From: Alphaproteobacteria bacterium UBA4588 | GTDB taxonomy: Bacteria > Pseudomonadota > Alphaproteobacteria > Puniceispirillales > Puniceispirillaceae | NCBI GenBank assembly: GCA_949529445.1 | Contig: CATISA010000032.1 | Coordinates: forward strand, 1 to 55,072 | Length of the DNA stretch: 55,072 nt | Direction: 5' to 3' | Shown: piece after piece, positions 42,784 through 52,233 of the stretch | How positions within the stretch are numbered: position 1 is the stretch's first letter | Layout of the letters: each line of letters starts with the position of its first letter | Program-made: the position numbers and the translations under genes | The notes under the pieces: generated by a model | Database searches by the model: none | Told to the model about the DNA's origin: nothing | Seen by the model: the letters and a program-made list of their open reading frames with translations, nothing else

Positions 42784-42984
42784 AAAGCGTATTCCTTTTT
42801 ATTTTAAGGCAAGCTGATACTAGCAGTAGGCGATCTTAAACTCAAATAGCAGATTATGTCTTTTGCATGCGGCATGACTGCTGAAACTTCTAGACGATAA
42901 TATTTTCACTGCTACTGTGATGTGTTTAAGATTTTAGGCAGAACGTCTTCCATTCATTTTCATGATAGAGCAGATAGGTTTTTT

Positions 42985-43482
42985 ATGGCGGCACAAGTGA
43001 TTTTACTTCGGCATGGTAAGTCTGATTGGGATAAGCTTTCACATAGCGATTTTGACAGACCTGTATCTGCACGGGGTATCAGTCAGTTGCCACTAATAGC
43101 AGAACAGCTTGCCCCTATTATAAAAGAGAATAGCAAAATCATTTGCTCGCCTGCAGTGCGCACCCGTGAAAGCTTATCTCTCGTAACACCGTTCTGGCCT
43201 ATCTGTGAGGCCGTCTTCGATGCACAAATTTACGAGGCAGGACCGGCAGAGTTATATGCCTGCTTGAAAGAACATGGTGACTGCAGCTCTCTTATTATGA
43301 TTGGCCATAATCCGGGATTGGTTATGCTGCTTAACAAGTTGTTAAAAGAAGGTGAGTTTACCCCAGAGGCAGCACATCTGCCAACGAGCAGTGCGGCTGT
43401 TCTTACATCTAATGTTGCCACATGTTCGTTAATTAAGCCAAATTCTGCTAATTTGATTACATTACTGAAACCAAAGACCTGA
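42985..43482 (+). CDS. SixA-like histidine phosphatase
   Basis: 165 residues from the ATG at 42985; an in-frame GTG at 42922 would add 21 residues of unlike composition. Catalytic His in ILLRHGKSDWDK, a conserved SPAVRTRES Arg and the second catalytic His in IMIGHNPGL. It belongs to the small SixA branch of the histidine phosphatase superfamily, whose E. coli member dephosphorylates a phosphohistidine protein. Its partner here is unknown. The AMP-ligase gene follows on the same strand after 69 bases. Confidence 0.87.
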   Translation: MAAQVILLRHGKSDWDKLSHSDFDRPVSARGISQLPLIAEQLAPIIKENSKIICSPAVRTRESLSLVTPFWPICEAVFDAQIYEAGPAELYACLKEHGDCSSLIMIGHNPGLVMLLNKLLKEGEFTPEAAHLPTSSAAVLTSNVATCSLIKPNSANLITLLKPKT

Positions 43483-43551
43483 AATAATAGGCTAGAAATT
43501 TACATTGATATTAGGGTAACGCTATAGGATAGCGAGCCAAAGGATAGAATC

Positions 43552-45306
43552 ATGAGCGACAGTTTTATAAAAGCCTATAAGTCTGATAGCTCCTTGGTGG
43601 GCGCCTTTTGCGCCGCTGTATTAACGCACCCCGATAAAGCATTGCTCCATGAAAAGCGTGATGGGCAGTGGCTAGCACAGTCATATTCTGAGGTTGCTGA
43701 TAAAGTGGCACGGCTTGCTTTATATCTGCAGGCTACGGGTATTCAAAAAGGTGACAGGGTTCTTATTTGTTCAGAAAACCGCTCTGAATGGGCGATATCT
43801 AACCTTGCTATTATGGCCATTGGCGCTATCGCCGTTCCAGCTTATACAACCAATACTGTTGGTGATCATAAGTTTATTCTTGAGCATGCGCAGGTCTCTC
43901 TCATTCTATGTTCTGGCGGTAACATAGCTCAACGTCTAAGCCTGGCAGCGGGCGACTATCGTAAAGATCAGAAGATACCTCTTCCCCTTATCTGTTTTGA
44001 TAAACCAGAACAGGGCATGCTCTCATTTGATAACTGTTTAAACGCTAAGAACGCGCTGACCGAGGAGATAGACCTTAGTTGTAGGCCAGTAGCATCAGAC
44101 ATTGCGTGTATTATTTACACATCTGGAACTGGTGGTAGGCCCAAAGGTGTTATGCTAACACATGCTTCTATTCAGGCAAATATTGATGCCGCTCTAGATT
44201 TGGTGCGCGAGGGCAGGGCTGATCAGAATGCTGTATTTTTATCGCTTCTGCCTCTCTCACATGCTTATGAACATACTGCTGGTATGCATTTACCCCTGCA
44301 GATTGGCGCAGAAATATGGTATTGTGGCTCGCCCGATCAGGTTGCGCCTCTGCTACAAGAGGTGCGGCCGACGATTATGACAGCAGTCCCCCGTCTTTAT
44401 GAAGCCTTGCATGATAGGATAATGCGCGGCATAGCGGCAAAAGGCGGTTTGACCAAGAAGCTATTTGAACAGGCGATATTGCTGGGCAAAAAACAACAAT
44501 CAGGTGAGCGTCTCGGGATTTTTGAATGGTTTCAAAATAAATGTCTCGATTTTCTTGTGCGCCGGAAGGTAAAGGCTCGCTTTGGAGGGCGTCTTGCCTA
44601 TTTTGTATCTGGTGGAGCGGCCCTTAATCCAGAAATTGGAACCTTCTTTCTGGCTTTGGGGATAAATATACTTCAGGGTTACGGCCAAACAGAAGCCTCT
44701 CCGCTAGTGTCTGCAAACAGGCCCTCTAAAATACGTATTGACACAGTAGGGCCTGCAGTTAGAGGCGTGGCAGTCACAATTGCTGCTGATGGTGAGCTTC
44801 TTGTGCAAGGTGCGTGTGTTATGAAAGGCTATTGGCGTGATGATAAAGCGACTGCAGAGGCTTTGCGTGATGGCTGGCTTTATACAGGCGATCTCGCAAA
44901 AATTGAGGATGATGGCTATATCACGATCAAAGGCCGAAAAAAGGATATTATTGTTACCTCTGGCGGCGATAATATCGCACCGGCAAAAATTGAAGCAGCT
45001 TTGACTTTCCTACCGGAAATTGAACAGGTGATGATTTATGGTGACCAGCGTGCGTGGCTGTCGGCTGTTATTGTGCCGTCTGAAGCCGAAGGCAGCACGC
45101 CAGATACCATAAAACAAAATATTTCGCGCTGTATTGATGAGGTGAATAACACATTGCCACAAGCTGAAAAGATACGCAGATTTCTTATCGCGGATGAACC
45201 TTTTACGATTGAAAATGGCCAGATGACCCCCACTTTAAAGGTCAAGCGGCTAGTGGTAACAGAAATGTATCGTGATCGCCTTGCGGCGCTTTACCGGAAA
45301 GGCTGA
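43552..45306 (+). CDS. Long-chain acyl-CoA synthetase (AMP-forming)
   Basis: 584 residues of the ANL superfamily, FadD15/long-chain type, activating fatty acids to acyl-CoA. Motifs are IIYTSGTGGRPKGVMLTH (P-loop-like A3), GYGQTEASPLVS (A5), YTGDLAKIEDDGYITIKGRKKDIIVTSGGDNIAP (A7-A8) and PTLKVKR at the C terminus with the catalytic Lys. The P-loop has Gly where many members have a second Thr. A cytoplasmic or membrane-associated role in fatty acid uptake or membrane lipid recycling is likely. Confidence 0.9.
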   Translation: MSDSFIKAYKSDSSLVGAFCAAVLTHPDKALLHEKRDGQWLAQSYSEVADKVARLALYLQATGIQKGDRVLICSENRSEWAISNLAIMAIGAIAVPAYTTNTVGDHKFILEHAQVSLILCSGGNIAQRLSLAAGDYRKDQKIPLPLICFDKPEQGMLSFDNCLNAKNALTEEIDLSCRPVASDIACIIYTSGTGGRPKGVMLTHASIQANIDAALDLVREGRADQNAVFLSLLPLSHAYEHTAGMHLPLQIGAEIWYCGSPDQVAPLLQEVRPTIMTAVPRLYEALHDRIMRGIAAKGGLTKKLFEQAILLGKKQQSGERLGIFEWFQNKCLDFLVRRKVKARFGGRLAYFVSGGAALNPEIGTFFLALGINILQGYGQTEASPLVSANRPSKIRIDTVGPAVRGVAVTIAADGELLVQGACVMKGYWRDDKATAEALRDGWLYTGDLAKIEDDGYITIKGRKKDIIVTSGGDNIAPAKIEAALTFLPEIEQVMIYGDQRAWLSAVIVPSEAEGSTPDTIKQNISRCIDEVNNTLPQAEKIRRFLIADEPFTIENGQMTPTLKVKRLVVTEMYRDRLAALYRKG

Positions 45307-45319
45307 TAGAGGCCTAGGA

Positions 45320-46078
45320 TTATGGGTGGTCGCGTAAAAATACCATTTTATGGGCATCAGATTGGTCTGCCTGATAACGATAACCACCACTTGAAAAATT
45401 CCTGAGCTCTTCTGGTTCTTGTACCTGATTTTGAATAATATACCGGGCCATTGCTCCACGCGCTTTTTTCGCAAAAAAGCTCACAATTTTTGCTGTGCCA
45501 TTCTTTTCTTCCATAAATACAGGTGTAATGATCTGCGGCGTCAGCGATGAGCTATCGACAGCACCGAAATATTCCTGCGAGGCGCAATTGACCAGAGCGT
45601 TTGCGTTAGTAGCAAGTGCCTGCGCATTCAAGGCTTCAGATATTTGTGTTCCCCAATAGTCATATAGTGAGGCTCCGTGCGATGTTTTTAGCCGGCTTCC
45701 CATTTCCAGACGATATGGTTCAATCGCATCAAGAGGCCGCAAAAGACCATAAAGCCCCGATAAAATCCGCAAATGTGTCTGAGCCCATGCCATATCTTCT
45801 GGTGTTAATGTTGCAGCATCAAGCCCCTGATATGTGTCTCCGGCAAAGGCGAGGGCGGCTGGTTTTTTATCTTGCGTTCCAAAAGCAGCAAAGCGGTCAA
45901 CATTTAGCTGAGCGAGGGTTTCACTCACCCCCATTAACGACTGAAGATCTGCACAAGACAATGTTTGCGCTACTGCTACTAGGTCATCAGCATTGCGGGA
46001 AAAGGCAGGCTCAGTGGCGACAACACCATTGTCAGGCTGCATATTCAATTTTTTGGCAGGTGAAACAACAACCAACAT
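45320..46078 (-). CDS. yaaA: YaaA family peroxide stress protein
   Basis: 252 residues, the full family length. Conserved MLVVVSPAKKL start, ILSGLYGLLRPLDAIEPYRLEMG, LVNCASQEYF and FFAKKARGAMARYIIQN. In E. coli YaaA limits free iron during peroxide stress and binds unusual DNA structures. The gene converges with the acyl-CoA synthetase. A 7+7-base inverted repeat lies about 25 bases upstream of its ATG and could be a regulatory site. Confidence 0.93.
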   Translation of the reverse strand: MLVVVSPAKKLNMQPDNGVVATEPAFSRNADDLVAVAQTLSCADLQSLMGVSETLAQLNVDRFAAFGTQDKKPAALAFAGDTYQGLDAATLTPEDMAWAQTHLRILSGLYGLLRPLDAIEPYRLEMGSRLKTSHGASLYDYWGTQISEALNAQALATNANALVNCASQEYFGAVDSSSLTPQIITPVFMEEKNGTAKIVSFFAKKARGAMARYIIQNQVQEPEELRNFSSGGYRYQADQSDAHKMVFLRDHP

Positions 46079-46410
46079 TGCATTCTCCTCTAAAAGAGGA
46101 TCACGTTAACTTGTTTTAACGTAATCGTCCATAAACATAGCGGTGGGTGTTAAAGATATTATGTCTTAATAATAGTGTGACATTTGTTTTTGGACACCTC
46201 TCTGGCTATCGTAACCGATCGCGCATAAAAATATGCGCTTCTAGCACACTCAGCAACACCTCGATTTCACGATTTCACAAAGATTTTCAGTGCAACTAAC
46301 GACATATTGATTTTTGTTAGCGATTACGCCTCTGAACAATCCGGTCGCCTGAAAACCCTCAGAAAATATTGGATTATCAGGTATTAAAGCTAACATATAA
46401 AAGAAAATTT
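46079..46410. other. Intergenic region between yaaA and tRNA-Asn
   Basis: 332 bases without a credible gene. It contains the yaaA ribosome-binding site (AGAGGA region near 46095), the dyad at 46103-46122, and a small hairpin GCGCATA-AAAA-TATGCGC (46221-46238) without a good T tract. An open frame on the minus strand continues from tRNA-Asn into this region but is judged spurious. Confidence 0.4.
46103..46122. promoter_or_regulatory. Inverted repeat upstream of yaaA, candidate operator
   Basis: ACGTTAA (46103-46109) and TTAACGT (46116-46122) form a perfect 7-base dyad with a 6-base spacer, 25 bases upstream of the yaaA ATG. The centre-to-start distance fits a repressor site at or near the transcription start. 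It does not look like a canonical OxyR site. Confidence 0.3.
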
Positions 46411-46485
46411 TGGCTCCCCGGGACGGATTCGAACCGCCGGCCAAGCGATTAACAGTCGCTTGCTCTACCGCTGAGCTACCGGGGA
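46411..46485 (-). tRNA. tRNA-Asn (anticodon GTT)
   Basis: 75-base cloverleaf on the minus strand with encoded CCA. Acceptor TCCCCGG pairs with CCGGGGA, the anticodon arm AGCGA CTGTTAA TCGCT reads GTT, and the T arm is centred on GGTTCGAATCC. A spurious ORF runs through it. Confidence 0.96.
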
Positions 46486-46581
46486 CCATAGCGTAGATGG
46501 CAAACTTATACATTATCATCAACAAGATGCAAGACCTGTTTTTCTTATGAAAGGTCGTACATATTCTCTGATTTACTTTCT

Positions 46582-47670
46582 TTATCGTGCAACACCGTCA
46601 CTTAACATATTTTTGCTTATTTCAGCAGTAAGCGAAAAAATCTGTGTCGCCGTTTTCGTAAGGCTGGCGGCGCCGCAATCTTCTTGTATTATAATGGCGA
46701 TTTGGTCGCGGTTATGCTTGCTCACTGATCGATCATAAGCGGGGTCGTAATGATGTTCTAAAATATCCATGGCAAGGGTAGTCCAGTCCTTACCATCCAA
46801 TAATGATCGCCAATAAGCCATCCGGTCTACGCCAAGCCGCAGGCCCATACCGCCAATTAATTTTTTGATCGCTGTTTCATCACGCATTAGATGATCATAC
46901 CCTGCCATCAGGAACGCAGCGCGGGCAGGGCGCGGCGTATCAATCGTTATTTGGCACGCTGTTGCCATCTTTTTCCAGATATCACGGGGGATTTGGAGCT
47001 CACCGATACGTGAGCTTTCTGATTCAACAAATACAGGTTTTTCAGATGATAGCCCGTGAAGTTGCTGATAGAGATGAGATTCAAACAGTCGCTGTGAGGG
47101 TTGGGGTGCGTCAGGCAATGCACCCAGAAGTGATCCTCTATGAGCTGCAGCCTCTTCGAGATCAAGAATTTGGGCGCCATGCCCTGCTAATTCAGACAGC
47201 AGTGCTGTTTTCGCATTGCCTGTGCGACCTGAAATCATAATAAAGGTTAAATTTTGTGAAAAGGTTTCCAACCCGGTTAAAACAGCTTTGCGATAATATT
47301 TATATCCCCCGTCAAGAAGATAGCATGTCCAGCCAATCTCTGAGCAAATATGGGCAAAGGCGCGCGAGCGTTGCCCGCCACGCCAGCAATGGATAAGCGG
47401 TGTAAAGCCAGCGGGCTTATCACTCAGAACTGAGTCGATATGAGACGCAATATTTCGAGCCGCAATAGCTGCGCCTCGTTTACGCGCAATAAAGGCGCTT
47501 TGCTGCTTGTATAATGTACCAACTTCAGCACGCTCATCATTTGACATGACCGGCATATTCACAGCGCCAGGGATATGGTCATCAGCAAATTCAGCCGGCG
47601 AGCGAACATCAATGACCATATCATAATCAGCAGACATCCAGTTTTGGGTTTTACGTATTGGAGCACTCAT
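46582..47670 (-). CDS. selU: tRNA 2-selenouridine synthase (SelU/MnmH)
   Basis: 362 residues. An N-terminal rhodanese domain has DVRSPAEFADDHIPGAVNMP and the catalytic Cys in HCWRGGQRSRAFA; a P-loop-like C-terminal domain follows (FIMISGRTGNAKTALLSEL, ~147-165), in which the usual Gly before Lys is Ala. The enzyme replaces the 2-thio group of wobble uridine in tRNA-Lys, -Glu and -Gln by selenium, using selenophosphate. Lies 31 bases after selD on the same strand, and the two form the complete selenouridine pathway. No selA or selB is visible in the window. Confidence 0.93.
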   Translation of the reverse strand: MSAPIRKTQNWMSADYDMVIDVRSPAEFADDHIPGAVNMPVMSNDERAEVGTLYKQQSAFIARKRGAAIAARNIASHIDSVLSDKPAGFTPLIHCWRGGQRSRAFAHICSEIGWTCYLLDGGYKYYRKAVLTGLETFSQNLTFIMISGRTGNAKTALLSELAGHGAQILDLEEAAAHRGSLLGALPDAPQPSQRLFESHLYQQLHGLSSEKPVFVESESSRIGELQIPRDIWKKMATACQITIDTPRPARAAFLMAGYDHLMRDETAIKKLIGGMGLRLGVDRMAYWRSLLDGKDWTTLAMDILEHHYDPAYDRSVSKHNRDQIAIIIQEDCGAASLTKTATQIFSLTAEISKNMLSDGVAR

Positions 47671-47701
47671 ATTCTAAAATCTAAGCAGGAAAGGAGGAAA
47701 A

Positions 47702-49933
47702 TCAAGAGAGGGTCAGCCCTGGTGATTTGGTGAAACTGCCAATTCGCGCCACCAGGCTACACTCAGGACTGGTAAGCGCCGTGATAACAGTCTCAGCGTC
47801 TTGCGAGGGAATGGCGGCAAGAACACCGCCTGATGTTTGCGGGTCGAACAGGATAGATATTTCTTCAGGTGCCAGATTAGGAGCAAGGTGCTGGTCAGGA
47901 ACAGCTCGCATATTGCCGTCCTTGAGGCTGGAGGCAATACCGCTGGCAGATAATTGTGCGGCGCCATTTAAAAACGGAATATCATCAAGCCTGAGGTGAA
48001 CACCTGAAAATCCACATCGCGCCGCAAGATTAAGTGCATGCCTTGCAAGACCGAACCCTGTGACATCTGTCATGGCTGCAACGCGACATGCGCCTATAAT
48101 AGCTGTTGCCGGCGCGTTTGAGGTTGCCATTACTCGATATGCCTCTTCAAGGGCCTCAGCTGGCGCAAGGCCACGCATCTGAGCTGCAAGAATAATCCCG
48201 ATACCAAGAGGCTTGGTCAGGATCAGTGTGATGTCATCTCGACTTGTAGGCAGTTGTGATGATGAAACCCGTTCACCAATAATTGAAAATCCAAGTCCTG
48301 CTTCTGTTGCGCTGACGGTATGCCCGCCAGAAAGCTGGCAGTGATGGGCTGAAAGCTCAACAAGAGCGCCCGCCAGCATTTGTGATAAGTCGCGTTGCTG
48401 AACTTTGGGCACAGCACGCTGCGTCATCACCACGCCAAGCGCTGTTAGGGGTTGTGCCCCAGCAACCAAAATATCACTCATTGCATGTAGCGCCGCTATT
48501 CTGCCAAATAAAAAAGGGTCTGAGACTGCTTGCGATAGGTAATCCACTGACTGAATCAGGCCGCTCTTGATGCGAGCAGGCGGCAAATCCGCCGCATCAG
48601 AAAATATATCGTCTGGCGGAAAATAAGCAGGGTTTGCTCCCAGCGATAGCGCTATCTGAAAGGCCTCTTTTAACGCTGCACTCAGCAGACCTGCCTCTGC
48701 TTTTGAGCCGCAGCCCGTACAATACATCTCAGGAAGTGTGCTATTATTGGCATCAGGAGAAGCTATATCATTGTTATCAAGTAAAGGGAGCAGACGCGGC
48801 GACACTGTCTGCATGCGTGGTAGATCAGAAAATTTTGCCATAAACCGTTTATCTATCCAATGTTTCAGCTGTAGCCATATCCGCCCCGTTGATACCAGAG
48901 AGCCGCGTACCGCAAGAGCCTGCCCGTTGGCAAGTCCAATAAGCGCTAGATAGCGCTTTTGAGGGTGCCAGCTGATGAATGGCTTACCCGTCAAAGCAGC
49001 TCTCAGATTATTCACAAGAACAGGTCCAGCCCGCACCGCAAATACACCAGCTTTTTCTCGCTTATAGCCAATTACAGAGGCTATATCACCAGCTGCAAAG
49101 ACATCAGGTCTATCTGGGAGATGTAGAGAGGGAGTAACGGCCAAAAACCCGCGGTCATCTTTGGCAACGGGAAGTCCTGATACCCAGTCTGCTGGACGAG
49201 CGGCTGTTACCATAAGACAAATATCAGCCTGGATGACAGCACCATTCTCAAGCGACACAGACTGTGAATCAATTGTGGTAACAGCAGACCCTAGATGAGA
49301 CCGAATTTTAGCCTTATCCAACGCCCGTTGCATGACCCGTGATGCGGCGAGAGGATGGCGTGGCAGAATATGATCTGCGCGACCAATAAGGTGTATATGT
49401 GGCTTTTGAGCCAATGCTGTCACACGCGCCTTAAGGGCAAGAGCTAATTCACTTCCTGCCGCCCCAGCACCAATAATAGCAATATCACTTAGTGTCTTAT
49501 CAATCATAGGAAGCTTATGTAGAAATCCTGAGATTGGCTTTACGGGGAGGGCATGTTCCTGCGCTCCCACAATCTGTGATTTGTCTGGAACAGCGCCAGT
49601 ATTAAGTGATATAATGTCATAAGAAACAGGTGCAGAAGATTGAAGAAAAACAATTTTTTCTTCAATATCAATATGAGTAATAGCCGAATGAATGAGGCGT
49701 GCTCCTGCAAAAGCAGATAAGGCAGCTAAATCAAACATGATGTTATCTTCAGACCAAATACCCTCAACAAATCCAGGCAGCATACCTGAATAAGGCGCTT
49801 TCAATACATCTGTGATCAGCGTGAGGCGTACCCCTTCAATCGGGTTCATGCCAAACGAACGAAGCACTTGGATCGTAGCATGGCCGCCGCCAACAAGAAC
49901 AAGATCATGCTGAATAGGCGCCGTTTTTAACAT
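47702..49933 (-). CDS. selD: Selenophosphate synthase fused to an N-terminal NADH-dehydrogenase-like flavoprotein
   Basis: 743 residues from the ATG at 49933. Residues ~1-380 are a pyridine-nucleotide-disulfide oxidoreductase: FAD site VLVGGGHATIQVLRSFG, NAD site IAIIGAGAAGSELALAL and FAAGDIAS. Residues ~400-743 are SelD: catalytic YCTGCGSKAE (Cys and Lys of the GCGxK motif, with Cys not selenocysteine), SVDYLSQAVSDPFLFGRIAALHAMSD, LSGGHTVSATEAG and TDVTGFGLARHAL. It makes selenophosphate from selenide and ATP; the flavoprotein may supply reduced selenium (inference). Its ATG overlaps the stop of the upstream EamA gene (ATGTTAA). Confidence 0.93.
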   Translation of the reverse strand: MLKTAPIQHDLVLVGGGHATIQVLRSFGMNPIEGVRLTLITDVLKAPYSGMLPGFVEGIWSEDNIMFDLAALSAFAGARLIHSAITHIDIEEKIVFLQSSAPVSYDIISLNTGAVPDKSQIVGAQEHALPVKPISGFLHKLPMIDKTLSDIAIIGAGAAGSELALALKARVTALAQKPHIHLIGRADHILPRHPLAASRVMQRALDKAKIRSHLGSAVTTIDSQSVSLENGAVIQADICLMVTAARPADWVSGLPVAKDDRGFLAVTPSLHLPDRPDVFAAGDIASVIGYKREKAGVFAVRAGPVLVNNLRAALTGKPFISWHPQKRYLALIGLANGQALAVRGSLVSTGRIWLQLKHWIDKRFMAKFSDLPRMQTVSPRLLPLLDNNDIASPDANNSTLPEMYCTGCGSKAEAGLLSAALKEAFQIALSLGANPAYFPPDDIFSDAADLPPARIKSGLIQSVDYLSQAVSDPFLFGRIAALHAMSDILVAGAQPLTALGVVMTQRAVPKVQQRDLSQMLAGALVELSAHHCQLSGGHTVSATEAGLGFSIIGERVSSSQLPTSRDDITLILTKPLGIGIILAAQMRGLAPAEALEEAYRVMATSNAPATAIIGACRVAAMTDVTGFGLARHALNLAARCGFSGVHLRLDDIPFLNGAAQLSASGIASSLKDGNMRAVPDQHLAPNLAPEEISILFDPQTSGGVLAAIPSQDAETVITALTSPECSLVARIGSFTKSPGLTLS

Positions 49934-50814
49934 GCGTCTTTCTCTTGGGCTGTATCTGCCAAAAGAACGGCAAGAAAGATAGCAGCACAGCCAATTAGGG
50001 CAAGCATCGTTAATGTCTGTCCCAGGATAATCCATCCTGATAATGCCGCAAACACTGCTTCAAGCGAGAGAATAAAAGCAGCAAGCGTGGCGCTCGCATA
50101 GCGTTGTGCTACGAGTTGCAATGTGTAGGCAATGCCAACAGAAAATAACCCAGCATAAATAAGCTCAGGCATAACTGGCAGAAAATTCCCAAAATCGGGT
50201 TTCTCAAAACTATAGGTCAGGATTCCTGCAAGCCCCGCACATACAACTGACTGCAAAAAGGCGAGCTGAAAGGGGGCTTTTATTGTCTTTGTGACCACAC
50301 CAATCAGAACGATATGCCCTGCCCAGAATAGGGCACCGGCAATTACTAGAATATCGCCCCATTGCGAGAGCACATCTGTACCGCCCGATAGCATATAAGA
50401 TCCGACGATAGACAGCATAAGCCCTATCCAAATCTTAGGTAAAATGCGGGTCCTAAATATCAGCCAAGCCAATAACGGAACACAAGGTACATAAAGAGCC
50501 GTTAGGAAGGCTGCATTTGCGACTTGGGTATATTGTAGCGCTGTCTGTTGAAAGCCGATGCCTCCAAACATCAAAACGCCAAGCCCGATAGCCTGCCACA
50601 TCTGCTTTGGAGAGGCATTTAGATGGCTCATCAGGCTCATAGAGCGCGCTTCATAAAGAGCGAGCGGCAGAACGGCAATAGCACCAATTATATAGCGCGC
50701 CATTGTAAACCCCATTGGCCCGATTGTCTCCATACCAGTTGTTTGTGCAATGAAGGTTGTGCCCCAAATAAAAGCTGCCAGCAACATAAGTAAATGAGCA
50801 GACATTCGAGACAT
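49927..50814 (-). CDS. EamA-family (DMT superfamily) transporter
   Basis: 295 residues from the ATG at 50814, which has GGAG 6 bases upstream; the longer open frame to 51036 overlaps the neighbouring gene and is not credible. Ten hydrophobic helices arranged as two EamA repeats: the first begins LLMLLAAFIWGTTFIAQTTGM and ends near YMLSGG; the second begins GDILVIAGALFWAGHIVLIG and ends LAVLLAD. Likely exports small metabolites. It overlaps selD by 7 bases, so it is in the selD-selU operon, though a link to selenium is not established. Confidence 0.87.
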   Translation of the reverse strand: MSRMSAHLLMLLAAFIWGTTFIAQTTGMETIGPMGFTMARYIIGAIAVLPLALYEARSMSLMSHLNASPKQMWQAIGLGVLMFGGIGFQQTALQYTQVANAAFLTALYVPCVPLLAWLIFRTRILPKIWIGLMLSIVGSYMLSGGTDVLSQWGDILVIAGALFWAGHIVLIGVVTKTIKAPFQLAFLQSVVCAGLAGILTYSFEKPDFGNFLPVMPELIYAGLFSVGIAYTLQLVAQRYASATLAAFILSLEAVFAALSGWIILGQTLTMLALIGCAAIFLAVLLADTAQEKDAC

Positions 50815-50857
50815 GAAACTCTCCAGGAATAGATTAAAATTGCGTATGACAACGTGT

Positions 50858-52093
50858 CTATTGTTTGCGTGACCGCAGTGTACGGATGGTCTTGGCAATA
50901 AACAAGGTTGTTCGAGGAATATACATATAGGCTTTGGTTGTCGGCACATCAGGACGGATACGTGATCGGTAGAGTGTAAATAAAAGGAGCAATGCATGCA
51001 GACCTGCAAAATAGCTAAACATCGCATTAGGGCCAAACCAATCTATCAGCTCGGCAGCAAGAACTGGCGAGATAATCGCACCTCCAGCAAAGAAAAAGAT
51101 CAGCGAGGCACTAAGGGCTGTCATATCCTGCTGTGTAGTAAGGTTGTTTGCATGTGTTGCACATAAAGAATAGAGCGGCATTGTTGACGCACCGAAGATA
51201 AAAATTAAAATGAAAAGTGAAGGAATGCCGCCAATGGTAATATCACCGAAAAAGCGAAAGGCAAGTGAGCATATCAAAGCCAACAGGCTTAGCGTGGCAA
51301 GCATTTGCCGGTTTGAATAACGTTCTGTTAAAAACCCAAAGGGCATTGAGGCGACAGCACCTCCGACGACAAAAAGAGCGAGAAACGCTCCTGTTTGTGT
51401 GGTGCTCAGCTCACTTTTATAGGCAAAGAGCGGACCTATCATCCGTATAACCGAGGATGTTGCGCCAACAATAACAACCCCAATGACAGCCAAGGGCGAT
51501 ATTTGAAAGGCAAAAAGCGGGCGAAATTTTTCCTGTTTAGGCATTTGGGGCTGGACTGACTGGGTAAGACCAAGCGGCAAAAGCGATAAGCAAATCAGCA
51601 CGGCAATCACCGTATAGGAAACAAAATGGGCTGGCAGCAGCACAATAATCATGATTTGCGCGACAAGACCTCCAACCATATCAATAGTCCGATAAAATGA
51701 GAAATATCGGACTCTATTCTGGTTGTTTAGTTTTGCATTTAGCCAGCTTTCTATCGCTGTAAAGGAACCTGCTATCGCAATGCCGTTGAAAATACGAAGC
51801 ATGAGCCATGCCCAGAAATACGGCAGAACCGGATGAAGAATGACAGCCATAATAGCAAGACTGGCAACAACACCATAAGCCCGTGCATGACCTACCCGTT
51901 TTACAAGAGCAGGTGAAATGATACATCCAATGATGAACCCCACAAAATGGGCGCCACCAATAGAGCCAATTTGAGTGCTGGTAAAGCCCATTTCAATCGC
52001 AGAAAGAGCGTCCAGAGGCCCCAGCGCGCCCGAGCCTGCCTGCATCAGAAAAATAGTAAACAGTAGAGCTGATATTGCTAAAAGGGTATTCAT
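50858..52093 (-). CDS. Major facilitator superfamily transporter (YcaD-like)
   Basis: 411 residues with 12 predicted membrane helices. MFS features are the first-loop motif region GGAHFVGFIIGCIISPALVKRVGHARAYG, ESWLNAKLNNQNRVRYFSFYRTIDMVGG in the first half and GFLTERYSNRQMLATLSL in the second. The ESWLN stretch and the C-terminal tail YMYIPRTTLFIAKTIR resemble the YcaD subfamily of uncharacterised carriers. Lies 43 bases upstream of the EamA gene on the same strand, probably the first gene of that transcript. Confidence 0.88.
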   Translation of the reverse strand: MNTLLAISALLFTIFLMQAGSGALGPLDALSAIEMGFTSTQIGSIGGAHFVGFIIGCIISPALVKRVGHARAYGVVASLAIMAVILHPVLPYFWAWLMLRIFNGIAIAGSFTAIESWLNAKLNNQNRVRYFSFYRTIDMVGGLVAQIMIIVLLPAHFVSYTVIAVLICLSLLPLGLTQSVQPQMPKQEKFRPLFAFQISPLAVIGVVIVGATSSVIRMIGPLFAYKSELSTTQTGAFLALFVVGGAVASMPFGFLTERYSNRQMLATLSLLALICSLAFRFFGDITIGGIPSLFILIFIFGASTMPLYSLCATHANNLTTQQDMTALSASLIFFFAGGAIISPVLAAELIDWFGPNAMFSYFAGLHALLLLFTLYRSRIRPDVPTTKAYMYIPRTTLFIAKTIRTLRSRKQ

Positions 52094-52233
52094 GCGACGT
52101 TATCACAATAAAAAGAAAGGACTATTAGTGAGAGTTCGCTCTGATTAAACCAATTCGTCAATCGTTATTTCAGCAATAGATAGGGTATGAAAAATTTTGG
52201 CTGCCCCCTTTGCAACGGAGCGATAGCAACATT

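Noticed and set aside
45616-46119. 167-residue plus-strand ORF
   Set aside because: It is antisense to most of yaaA, with no motif and no ribosome-binding site.
46250-46525. 91-residue minus-strand ORF
   Set aside because: Its middle is the translation of tRNA-Asn, a common spurious ORF; the remainder has no support.
50815-51036. Long N-terminal extension of the EamA protein
   Set aside because: It would overlap the MFS gene by over 150 bases in another frame; a start with a good ribosome-binding site exists at 50814.
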